Part shown: positions 49,101 to 56,470 of the stretch, piece after piece
Layout of the letters: each line of letters begins with the position of its first letter
Numbering within the stretch: the stretch's first letter is position 1
Assembly (NCBI GenBank): GCA_002838815.1
Contig: LQGW01000037.1
Coordinates: forward strand, 52,754-116,753
Length of the DNA stretch: 64,000 nucleotides
Origin: Clostridiaceae bacterium JG1575
GTDB taxonomy: Bacteria; Bacillota; Clostridia; Clostridiales; Clostridiaceae
Direction: 5' to 3'
The notes under the pieces: model-generated
What the model was told of the DNA's origin: nothing
Seen by the model: only the letters and a program-made list of their open reading frames with translations
The model's database searches: none
Program-made: the position numbers and the translations under genes

Positions 49101-50759
49101 GGTGATTTCCGGCTTAAATTGCAACGTGGTGGTGGGGCCCCAGGAGGAGAAGTCGGACATGCGGCCCGCTTCGGGACTTGTGACTTTTCGGTAGTCTCCC
49201 GGGTAGTTGATGCGGTAGCCTTGCGCGATGAGTCGCTGACCAACGGAGCGGGGTAAAAAGCCGATGGAGAGATTGAAATGGGCGAGGCCTTCCAGTCGGA
49301 CAAAGGTTTCGCCGCCTTCGGCGTTGTTGTAGAACAATAAGCCGTAGGCTCCTTGGGCTTCCACCCGGCGGGCGATATCCCGGTAGGGAAGGGCGCTACG
49401 CTCCACAAGGGCGATTTTCCCCCGAAGGGAGGTGCGGGACAGATCATCGGTTCGTCCCGTTTTGCAGTCCACGACGTCAAAGAAGGTGTTTCTTGGCAGT
49501 CCAGGGGATCCTACGGCGTGAACGTAGCCCAGACCTTCTTCGGGATGATTCTCGACGCTGAGGGAGAGGCCCACGGCATGGGTATTCTCAATCGAAGCTA
49601 CCGAGAGAACGTGGGGTTCCACCGAGGGAGTTCCCACGACCCCGTAATCGGGAGCCCCTGCCTTGGGGTTTGCCGCCTCGAAGGCCATCTGGCCTTCGTT
49701 GCCGGCGGCGACGTTGACCAAGATGCCGGCTTCGCGGCATTGGCGGACGGCGTCGGTGAAGAGGTGATCCACTTCTTCGGCTTCTCCCGCGGGGGAGCCC
49801 AGGCTCATGTTGATGGTGTCGGCCTTTAAAAGGATGGAATCCTCCATGGCTTTAGCGTACACGTGGGAGCCCGTCATGGCTTGGCGCTCCCCAAAGACGC
49901 GCATGGCCAACAGCTGGGCATCCGGGGCGATGCCGCGCACGCGCCCTGAGGCATCCGTGCCGTGGCCTGCGATGGTGCCCGCCACGTGCTGGCCGTGCAT
50001 TCCGGTTTGTCGGTTGGTGTCCTTGATGTTTTGGGTGCGGTCAAAATAGTTGTAGCCGTAGGGAACTTTGGGGGTTTTATAGGTGCCTGCCAGGCCATGG
50101 AGGCGAATGAGCTGCTCTACGGCCGCTTGAGAGGTATGTTTGCCGTTTTGCACATTGTAATTTGAAAAATCCTGGTGGGCGGTATCGATGCCCGAGTCCA
50201 GCACCGCAATGAGCTGGCCTCGTCCCGTATAGGACAAGGCCCACGCTTCCTGGACATTGACCATGGGCTTCGAGGTGCTCATTTTTGGGGTCATATCCAC
50301 GGGGGCGTGGTAGTTTTTGGAGAGGAGGACTTCACCGACGTAAGGGTTTTGCGCTGCCTTTTGGGCTTCCTCCAGGGTCATCTCCATGGCAAGGCCCGGG
50401 AAGAGCACGCTGTATTGGAAACGTACGTCGCCCGATACTCCGGAGGCGCGAAGGCTTGAAAGCATGCTTTCACGGATCTTTTGGGCATAGACTCTTCGGG
50501 GGGTGAAGTCGTCGTCGATCGTCAGTCCAAAGAGGGAGACCTCTTTTAGGGACTCCTTGGCGCGAAGGGCCGCTTCATTGGCTTTGATGACCACAGTGAC
50601 GTGATCGGTTTTGGTGAAGCGGCCGGCGCTTTGCGCCTGGAGGCTTAAAAGAGCCGGAGCTTCTTTGGGAGCAGGCGTTGCCTTTGCAGGCAGTGCGGGA
50701 AAAAGAGAGAGAATGAGGGCCAGGGCCAGAAAAAGGGCGGTGGGTTGTCGTTTTTTCAT
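46137..50759 (-). CDS. Secreted S8 serine protease with PA domain, Pro-rich linker and CWB2 anchor (paralogue B)
   Basis: The start is the ATG at 50759 (MKKRQPTALFLALALILSLF), with AAGGAG 8 bases upstream. A longer ORF (from 50897) runs through the leader. It gives 1540 residues. Order: signal peptide 1-28; propeptide about 45-150; subtilisin domain with Asp188 (VLDSGID), His255 (MHGQHVAG), Asn354 and Ser575; a PA insert about 400-520; Fn3-like domains; a Pro/Glu/Asp-rich linker with PEEP-type repeats; a FIVAR-like helical segment (YAAIREAQSVDLRRYQARGT); and CWB2 repeats over the last 285 residues (LHGKDRYETAAKI and similar). It resembles lactocepin/C5a-peptidase proteases, with CWB2 instead of an LPXTG anchor. 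Confidence 0.92.
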   Translation of the reverse strand: MKKRQPTALFLALALILSLFPALPAKATPAPKEAPALLSLQAQSAGRFTKTDHVTVVIKANEAALRAKESLKEVSLFGLTIDDDFTPRRVYAQKIRESMLSSLRASGVSGDVRFQYSVLFPGLAMEMTLEEAQKAAQNPYVGEVLLSKNYHAPVDMTPKMSTSKPMVNVQEAWALSYTGRGQLIAVLDSGIDTAHQDFSNYNVQNGKHTSQAAVEQLIRLHGLAGTYKTPKVPYGYNYFDRTQNIKDTNRQTGMHGQHVAGTIAGHGTDASGRVRGIAPDAQLLAMRVFGERQAMTGSHVYAKAMEDSILLKADTINMSLGSPAGEAEEVDHLFTDAVRQCREAGILVNVAAGNEGQMAFEAANPKAGAPDYGVVGTPSVEPHVLSVASIENTHAVGLSLSVENHPEEGLGYVHAVGSPGLPRNTFFDVVDCKTGRTDDLSRTSLRGKIALVERSALPYRDIARRVEAQGAYGLLFYNNAEGGETFVRLEGLAHFNLSIGFLPRSVGQRLIAQGYRINYPGDYRKVTSPEAGRMSDFSSWGPTTTLQFKPEITAPGGRIYSTLNDNRYGIMSGTSMATPHLAGGSALVKARVEADYPSLSAKDRYDLVKSLLLSCARPHVDPDQHLYTSPRKQGAGVMDIGASLRSSAVLLAKDGTESKIALGEIAQEKPEVALRLKNLGASSLTYSAKLVVTTDDTANGRMMLRPFLIEERALPDVTVAARETKLVKTKLDLSLHREELQQKMPHGYFVEGFIVLTAKGVSAPELSIPFMGFYGDFDRVPAVDTPLHDLAEGETPLYGELPDVTGLLSTIGRGAVARVVPLGTTAQSTQEHPKADKRHLVFSPNGDDQLDFVSLRSVFTRNYSRAAITITKRDANGRDIPVYQNWIHGGRKNHYSGSLRSPKSREVAHWDGTDRSGRREADGRFTLRLDVTPTSAHPQVLTTTMPLILDTAAPELRGAKQQGTSVRIYASDPTSGIKQMYATQSGRSERIPIQGKTLDITGINPASLTIHAVDYGLNERSASLTSLLRLGEQPEDPEPSPEEPTPAPDPAPTPTPDPVVPEEPIVPDPEEPVIPDPEEPVIPDPTELGSLSVSGRTTANTTLPTFYFRVFNSNNQPVGSLTDLPFDTYRIQVTRIPEGFRVRQREITKTITPQAPHGDVVFIFEKTESSVSKAALYAAIREAQSVDLRRYQARGTRVLRSVLYRARSTYLNPDATSDQIASVIRDLRQAMANLVPLYRSMDRLHGKDRYETAAKISARYYKTSKEAFLVSGQRQADLLCAAPLAHLKDAPMLLTEGTRLPQETKKELRRLGVDHVTLIGGTKSISSATEKELWSMGLTVVRLYGADRYETSARIASEVLAHEQANKKEAVVVSGEALADGLSAAQLAAPAAMPILLTRPRSIPHATEALLAKGRLDTLTLIGGESAITPEATQLLKKHAKTSRRLFGANRYETALAIAKAAYPEGQKVFIATGETLSDALVLGAVSAKSGSALLLTPGQALPKSVQEWLKSNRPQTITLFGGQKVLSLEMEQALSTLHP
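47500..47660 (-). repeat. Short tandem repeats encoding the Pro-rich linker of protease B
   Basis: Three near-identical 24-base units encode PEEP.(V/I)PD, followed upstream by a PTPxP-type run. It is the only clear tandem DNA repeat in the window and is likely to vary in copy number. It would form a rigid, extended spacer through the wall. Confidence 0.8.
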
Positions 50760-50797
50760 GTAATTCTCCTTTTTTGAGGTAGGCTGAGCCATGCAGA

Positions 50798-50850
50798 TCT
50801 CGCCTTGGAACACCACGCCGGCCGTGGGATCCATTAGAGTCCAAGGGAGA
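50798..50850 (-). promoter_or_regulatory. Structured 5' leader of protease B
   Basis: TCTC/GAGA (50798-50801 with 50847-50850) and CTTGGA/TCCAAG (50804-50809 with 50840-50845) form a bulged stem enclosing a hairpin CCACG-CCGGC-CGTGG (50813-50827). A -10-like TATGAT (plus 50863-50868) with TTAGCG at 17 bases would start transcription just at the foot of this element. Confidence 0.5.
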
Positions 50851-50891
50851 CCATTAAGTAGAATCATAACACCAATGAAGGGAAACGCTAA

Positions 50892-51377
50892 GATCAATTA
50901 AAAATAATTATGTTATTGGTGGTGCGAACCGGGGTTCAGATGATAATTCTTCCAAAGAAAACATGATTTTCCGAAAAAATTTGCGGATTTTGCAAACCCT
51001 TTGATTTTCGTAGAAACCCAGGGACACTTGTCTGCAGCGGCACTCAGCCCATTAAATCAGTTTAAATAATTCAATGGGCATTTAACACAGCATAATTTAA
51101 GGGCCCTAGGTCCCAGGTGCGGAATTCTTCGACTTTTGATTAGGCCATGCTTATTCTCTTAGAATCTGATGCCGAAGGAAGCGGGGATAAAATACGAAAA
51201 AAATTCGGAAAAAAGCTCGAAATAAGCGAGAATTGAGGCGTCCCAACCCCTTCGAAAAAGAAAAAAGGGGCCGGCAAGGGCGCTTAAATTAGAACGGTTT
51301 AAACTTTGGGATGAATTCTAATAAGTTGTTAAAGGATAAGTAATGCCAATTAAGAGGTTCAATAATACCAGCTGGGC
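50892..51377. other. AT-rich spacer between proteases B and C
   Basis: Nearly 500 bases have stop codons in all frames and no recognisable gene. The composition is markedly more A/T-rich than the coding DNA around it. Confidence 0.6.
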
Positions 51378-51424
51378 CAAAAAAGAAGCAAGGGGTCATT
51401 CCAGGGACTGGAATGACCCCTTGC
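51378..51424 (-). terminator. Terminator of protease C
   Basis: A perfect 16-bp stem (51388-51403 with 51409-51424, loop GGGAC) is followed on the minus strand by TTCTTTTTTGG. Confidence 0.92.
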
Positions 51425-51453
51425 GGGGCCCCCGAGGGGGTCGCTTCGTTGAG

Positions 51454-54400
51454 TTAGGGTAAGAGGGCCTTTAAGGCCTCTTCCACGGTGGGATCAATGG
51501 CCACGGGTCCTCCAAGGAGGGTCAGAGCGTTCATGCGCTGGGCTTTGATCCATTCCCCCACCGGAACGGGCAGCGTCTGAGCTTCGGTCAAGAGGATCGG
51601 CATCTTGGCCTGGGCGCTGACGGGTCCAATGACCAAAGCGTCGGTGGAGCGAATGCCGGTGGTGATGAAGGCCGAAGTTGCTTTGGGGTAGGTGTGGCGA
51701 GCCACAGCCAGCGCCGTCTCATAACGGGTGGCTCCCCCGAGGCGTTCCAGCTTATTGGCGTGGGCGCCAAGCTCCTTCTCCAGGGGCTTAGAGAGGGCCT
51801 TTTCGCCACCGATGAGGGTGATCTGATCGAACTTTTTGTCTTTCAGATAGGCCTTCAGGGCTTCAGGCAGCGCATCGGTCTGGGTTAGAAGCACGGGGGT
51901 CTTGTCCTTTGCCGCCAACTGAGCCACGGACAGGCCGTCGCAAATGCAGTGGCCGGAGACGACGATGAGGTTTTTTAGGTCGGCGCCGGGCAAGGCGGAT
52001 ACGGCCTTGGCGACGGCTAAAGCGGTATCGTAGCGCGTTTCCCCATTGAGGCGCTCTACGGATATTTTTTCTTCTTGAAGGCTCTTTTCCACCGCCTCGG
52101 AGAGGGCCACGGGGCCGCCCACCAAGGTGACCTTTTCGACCTTCAAGCGCTTGAGTTCTTCAAGGGTGGACGGGGTGAGGCGTTTGGATTCAGTGATGAG
52201 CAGGGGCGCTTTTTTCAGCTCGGCTAAGGGGGAGACCGTCAGGATGTCGGCGGCATGGCTTCCGCTGACCAAGATCGCTTCCTTGCTTTCCTTATAGTAG
52301 GCTTTGGTGATCTTGGCGGCGGTTTCGTAGCGGTCTTTGCCTTCGATACGCACGAGGGTTCCGTGCACCGGCTCGTCGCTTAAGATCTCTTTGAGCGCTT
52401 TGTTGGAGCGGTTGTAGCCAAAGTCCATGGCGTGGACGCTCAGGCGGTTGATGTCTTTGCCCGAGATGTCGACTTTCTGGTCCTGGACGGGAATGGGGGT
52501 GGAAGAGCCTTCTTCCATGAGGTAGAGCTCTTTGACGCCCGAGAGGGCATCGGTCACGTTCAAGGTGACGATGCTTGCTTCTTGTTTGGCATTGACGATC
52601 TCAGGGGCGGTGGTATCCAAAAGCAAGGGAATCTGGAAGCTTTGGACTTTCGGAGTTTTCGTCTCCGGGGTGACTTCGAGGGTGGCCACGTATCTTCCGT
52701 CGGCCAAGGTCGTACCGCTGGCGTCGGTGCCCTTCCAGGTGGCAATTTCTCGAGATTTGGGGCGACGCTCGTTGCCGGAGTAGTGGTTCTTCACTCCGGT
52801 GGTCAAGAAGGTTTGGAACACCGGGGTGCCGGTTGGGTCATCTGCTTGTTTGCGAATCTTCAGGCTGCCGCCACTGTAGTTTCTCGTGAAGACCGCACGC
52901 AAGGTGGCGGTGTCGAGCATTTGATCTCCATTGGGGGAGAAGACGACTTTTGTGGCGTCATAGACCGGTGCTTCCGGGGTGCTGTTCGCAGCCAATCCCA
53001 AGGCGACGGTCTTTTGGTTGGCGCCGATGCCAAGAGTCGAAAGGAAGCCGGTGACGTGGGGGAGGCCGCCGTAGAGCGGCGTCTCGCTTTCGGCCATCTG
53101 GTATAAGGGAGTGTCCACAGCAGGCACGTTATCCCAGTCGCCATAGAAGCCCATGAAGGGAATGGAGAGCTCGGGGCAGCTTCCGTCTTTTTCCGTCAGC
53201 ACGATGAATCCGTCGGCAAAGTAGCCATTGGGCATTTTTTGCATCAGTTCCTCGTGTTTTTTCGAAAGATCCAGCTTGAAGCTGACTTTTTCGGTGGCTT
53301 TGCCGGAAACCGCAATCTCTTCTAAGTCTCTTTCTTCAATGACGAAGGGCTTCAAGGTCATGCGCTGGTTTTCAACTTCATCCGTGGTGACGACGAGCTT
53401 TGCGCTGAATTTGAGCTCTTTGTCGCCCAGGTTTTTCACGGAGAAGCTCACCGTGGGATCGGAGACGGAGAATTGTCCAAGGGTGATCTTGGATTCTTTG
53501 TCTTCATCGCCCAAAAGAACGGCGTTGCTGGTGGCGGCGGCTTGAAGGTTCATTACGCCGGCTCCCTGCTTTCTCGGGGAGGTGTAGGCATTTTTGTCGG
53601 GATCCACATGGGGGCGAGCGGTGGACATGAGCAACTGCTTGACCAGATCGTAGCGATCCGAAGCAGAAAGAGATTCAAAGTCTTTTTCCACCCGGGCCTT
53701 GATGAGGGCGCTGCCCCCGCTAAGGTGCGGTGTGGCCATGGAGGTTCCGCTCATGTTGCCGTATTGATTGTCGTTCAAGGTAGAGTAGATGTTTCCACCG
53801 GGGGCCGTGATCTCCGGTTTGAAGGAGAGCTTGGTCGTGGGGCCGTAGGAGGAGAACGCCGACATGCGGCCTTTGCTGACGTTGTCGATGCTTTGTGGGT
53901 TTTTGGGGAATTTCAGTTTCCAATTCCCCGCTAAGATCGCCCGTCCGGCGCTGTTGCCAGCGAAGCCTGCGGGAATGCCCACCGCGTCCACTCCGCCCAT
54001 GTTGACGAGAACTTCGCCGCCCTCTTCATGGTTGTAGGCGAGCATGGCCTTGGCGCCGCGAGCCTTGACGTTTTTGGCTTTGTCGGCAAAGGAGAGATCG
54101 CCGCGTTTCACCAGTGCGATTTTATCTTTTAAGTCCAGGGAAGCGACCTCTTCGGGTTTGCCCAGCTTGCAGTCCACAATTGCGTAGAAGGCATCGTCGG
54201 GCATGGGGGCTCCGTTGGGGGCTGGGGCGTAGGAGATTTTTTGATCGGCGTGGTCTTCCACTTCAATGACGGAAGCCATGCGGTGGGTGTTTTCAATGGA
54301 GGCGACGGACAAAACCGTTTGTTCCACGGAAGGGGTGCCCACCACGCCGTAGTCGGGAGCGACGGACTTGGGGTTTGCAGCGCCTTCGGCCATTTGGCCT

Positions 54401-55467
54401 TCGTTGCCCGCGGCGATGTTGACCATGACGCCGGCTTCGCGGCATTTTTTCACGACTTCTTTGAAGAGGGGATCCTCATCGCCGGTTTCTCCGGCGGGAG
54501 CGCCCAAACTCAGGTTCATGGTGTCGGCCTTCAAAAGAAGGGCGTGTTCCATGGCTCTGCTGTAGACGTAAGAGCCGGTGGTGGCAATGCGCTGTCCGAA
54601 AACACGCAGGGCCAGAAGCTGCGCATCGGGTGCGATGCCGCGTACGCCTCCGTTGGCTTCAGTTCCATTGGCGGCAATGGTTCCGGCCACGTGCTGTCCG
54701 TGCATGCCGGTGTCTTTATTGGTGTCTTTGATTTCGTGGTTGACGTCGTAGTAGTTGAAGCCGTAGGGGACCTTGGGGGTCTCGTAGCGTCCGGGAAGCT
54801 GATGTTCTTGGATCAAAGCACGAACGGCTTCGGGGGTTTTGTGCTTTCCGTTGGTGGCGGCGTCGTAGTGGCTGAAATCCTGGTGGGCGGTATCAATGCC
54901 CGAGTCCAGCACTGCAATGAGCTGCCCGCGGCCCGTGTAGCCAAGATCCCAAGCTTCCTTTGCGTGAACGATGGGCTTGGAGGTGTTCATCAGCGGGGTC
55001 ATATCCACGGGGGCGTGGTAGGTTCTGGAGACCATGACGGAGGCCACGTTGGGATCTTGGGCCAGCGCTTTGGCTTGGTCCAGGGTGACTTCCAGGGCAA
55101 AGCCGGAGAAAAAGACGTTGTATTCGCAAAGAACATTTCCTTGGATGCCGTGACTGCGAATGCTGGAGAGCAGGGTTTCCCCGACCTTCTTGGTGTAGGC
55201 TACGCGGGGGGAGAGGTCGTCCTCATAGCTCAGGCCGGCCAAGGAGACTTCCTGGATGGGCTTTTTGGCCCGAATGGCGGTCTCATTGGCTTTGACCACC
55301 ACAACGAAGCGGTCGTTCGGAGCATAGCGTCCAGCGGTCTGGGATAAGAGGCTGGTCAATGCAGCAGGGGTCGATTTTTGGGGAGCAGCCGTTGCCAATG
55401 GTCCCGGAATGAGGGACAAGACGAGGGCCATCACCAAAAACAGCGGGATGGATTTGAGTTTCTTCAT
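51454..55467 (-). CDS. Secreted S8 serine protease with PA domain and CWB2 anchor (paralogue C)
   Basis: 1337 residues starting MKKLKSIPLFLVMALVLSLI, with AAAGGAG upstream. Signal peptide about 1-28, propeptide about 45-150, subtilisin domain with Asp188, His256 (MHGQHVAG), Asn355 and Ser576 (GTSMATP), PA insert about 400-525, Fn3-like domains (FSVKNLGDKELKFSAKLVVT and following), then directly the CWB2 region (last 285 residues, IEGKDRYETAAKI). The linker and FIVAR-like unit of A and B are missing. A transcription attenuator-like hairpin precedes it. Peptide supply for the amino-acid fermenter or host-protein cleavage are possible roles. Confidence 0.92.
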   Translation of the reverse strand: MKKLKSIPLFLVMALVLSLIPGPLATAAPQKSTPAALTSLLSQTAGRYAPNDRFVVVVKANETAIRAKKPIQEVSLAGLSYEDDLSPRVAYTKKVGETLLSSIRSHGIQGNVLCEYNVFFSGFALEVTLDQAKALAQDPNVASVMVSRTYHAPVDMTPLMNTSKPIVHAKEAWDLGYTGRGQLIAVLDSGIDTAHQDFSHYDAATNGKHKTPEAVRALIQEHQLPGRYETPKVPYGFNYYDVNHEIKDTNKDTGMHGQHVAGTIAANGTEANGGVRGIAPDAQLLALRVFGQRIATTGSYVYSRAMEHALLLKADTMNLSLGAPAGETGDEDPLFKEVVKKCREAGVMVNIAAGNEGQMAEGAANPKSVAPDYGVVGTPSVEQTVLSVASIENTHRMASVIEVEDHADQKISYAPAPNGAPMPDDAFYAIVDCKLGKPEEVASLDLKDKIALVKRGDLSFADKAKNVKARGAKAMLAYNHEEGGEVLVNMGGVDAVGIPAGFAGNSAGRAILAGNWKLKFPKNPQSIDNVSKGRMSAFSSYGPTTKLSFKPEITAPGGNIYSTLNDNQYGNMSGTSMATPHLSGGSALIKARVEKDFESLSASDRYDLVKQLLMSTARPHVDPDKNAYTSPRKQGAGVMNLQAAATSNAVLLGDEDKESKITLGQFSVSDPTVSFSVKNLGDKELKFSAKLVVTTDEVENQRMTLKPFVIEERDLEEIAVSGKATEKVSFKLDLSKKHEELMQKMPNGYFADGFIVLTEKDGSCPELSIPFMGFYGDWDNVPAVDTPLYQMAESETPLYGGLPHVTGFLSTLGIGANQKTVALGLAANSTPEAPVYDATKVVFSPNGDQMLDTATLRAVFTRNYSGGSLKIRKQADDPTGTPVFQTFLTTGVKNHYSGNERRPKSREIATWKGTDASGTTLADGRYVATLEVTPETKTPKVQSFQIPLLLDTTAPEIVNAKQEASIVTLNVTDALSGVKELYLMEEGSSTPIPVQDQKVDISGKDINRLSVHAMDFGYNRSNKALKEILSDEPVHGTLVRIEGKDRYETAAKITKAYYKESKEAILVSGSHAADILTVSPLAELKKAPLLITESKRLTPSTLEELKRLKVEKVTLVGGPVALSEAVEKSLQEEKISVERLNGETRYDTALAVAKAVSALPGADLKNLIVVSGHCICDGLSVAQLAAKDKTPVLLTQTDALPEALKAYLKDKKFDQITLIGGEKALSKPLEKELGAHANKLERLGGATRYETALAVARHTYPKATSAFITTGIRSTDALVIGPVSAQAKMPILLTEAQTLPVPVGEWIKAQRMNALTLLGGPVAIDPTVEEALKALLP

Positions 55468-55518
55468 GTCTTTTTCTCCTTTATGTTTTGTTTTTGAAAG
55501 AAACCGAACAATAGGTGC

Positions 55519-55581
55519 AAAAAAAACCGCTCTTTAATTCATAAAGGGCCAGCCTTCGTGGGAACCCGTCACAAAGAGCGG
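55519..55581 (-). promoter_or_regulatory. Attenuator-like terminator in the leader of protease C
   Basis: On the minus strand CCGCTCTTT (55581-55573) pairs with AAAGAGCGG (55535-55527) around a 37-base structured loop, followed by eight U (55526-55519). It lies between the likely promoter and the start codon, 52 bases before the ATG. No known riboswitch was matched. It could also be the terminator of a minus-strand transcript from the transposase remnant. Confidence 0.6.
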
Positions 55582-55595
55582 GCGGCACAATTAAA

Positions 55596-55625
55596 ATTTT
55601 AACATTATATCCGTCATTTAGTCAA
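55596..55625 (-). promoter_or_regulatory. Promoter of protease C
   Basis: On the minus strand TTGACT (55625-55620), an 18-base spacer and TAAAAT (55601-55596). A TATAAT also lies within the spacer. Confidence 0.6.
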
Positions 55626-55798
55626 GTCCATATTTGTGTGTAAATGACCTCGGCCTGTTTAAGTTGCATGAGGTAGTGTTTATGCAGCGAAAGGCTGTTA
55701 ACATCTCCGATAACCATCCCTTCAGTTGTTGCTAACTAAAAGGATACTGTATTTAGGGGGTTAGCAGTGGAGTATTTACGTTCCACCTAGTAGGATTC

Positions 55799-56154
55799 TT
55801 AGCTTCCACAGTGGCTGGTTTTTATATTGCCGTAAACACCAACATGTAGAATGGGATCTAGGATTGTATAACCCAAAAACCAGCGGTAGGCGACATGAAC
55901 TTCGACTTCACTGATGTTTTTCTCATACTACGAATTCCAAATAATTTTTGAATGAGGGCAAGTTTTACTAGAATTACCGGATCAATGCTGGGCCGACCAT
56001 CATCCTCAGAATATAAATATTTGCAAAGATCATAAACAAAGTTAAAATCAACCAGGCGATCAACTTTGCGAAGTAGGTCATCTTTCGGCACAAGCTCCTC
56101 CGTTGTTACGAAAAGGATATGGTTCAATTCAGAAGTTTGATTTGACGATATCAT
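55799..56154 (-). pseudogene. Frameshifted N-terminal remnant of an IS1182-like transposase
   Basis: The first frame (from 56154) carries ELVPKDDLLRKVDRLVDFNF, YLYSEDDGRPSIDPVILVKL and LFGIRSMRKT, the N-terminal (DUF772) region of IS1182-type transposases. After a one-base shift near 55910 the continuing frame reads ISEVEVHVAYRWFLGY, the next family block, then stops at 55799. The catalytic DDE domain is absent. The piece is a dead fragment adjacent to the protease locus. Confidence 0.82.
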
Positions 56155-56184
56155 ATCCTATCACCTCTAACATCTATTAGATAA

Positions 56185-56235
56185 CCTAAGAAGCCTTCAA
56201 ACCGTTGATATTACTGACTTTGAAGGCTTCTTAGG
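56185..56235. terminator. 17-bp perfect hairpin beside the transposase remnant
   Basis: CCTAAGAAGCCTTCAAA (56185-56201) pairs perfectly with 56219-56235 around a 17-base loop. T-runs are weak on either side. It could be a terminator or a relic of an element's end. Confidence 0.55.
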
Positions 56236-56427
56236 GCTCTATGTTTTTGGGCTTTGTCTACAGTCTGAGAGGGGGCCCTTGGCCTCCTCTTTCTTCATTG
56301 GCGTACCAAAAGACCAACAAACGAACCAAGGCGCGAAAAAAGAATGCCTCAGCGCAAGGATCTCCTGGTTTTGCCCAAGGCATTTTGGGACAAATCCCCA
56401 GGGGGCGCCCTTTCCCATCAAGCCCTG

Positions 56428-56436
56428 TGGTATAAT
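56428..56436 (+). promoter_or_regulatory. Extended -10 promoter of the glucokinase gene
   Basis: TGGTATAAT gives an extended -10 (TATAAT at 56431-56436). The -35 is weak. A two-codon ORF (ATGAACTAA, 56463-56471) overlaps the glucokinase start. Confidence 0.55.
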
Positions 56437-56470
56437 TTGGAACGAATAGAGGGAAAGGGACGATGAACTA

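Noticed and set aside
54241-55347. 368-codon ORF on the plus strand
   Set aside because: It is antisense to protease C. Its Gly/Val/His-rich composition is that of a reverse-complement shadow.
55519-55581. T-box or cyclic-di-GMP riboswitch in the protease C leader
   Set aside because: The loop contains GGGTTCCCACG but not the T-box bulge, specifier structure or the conserved cyclic-di-GMP aptamer sequence.
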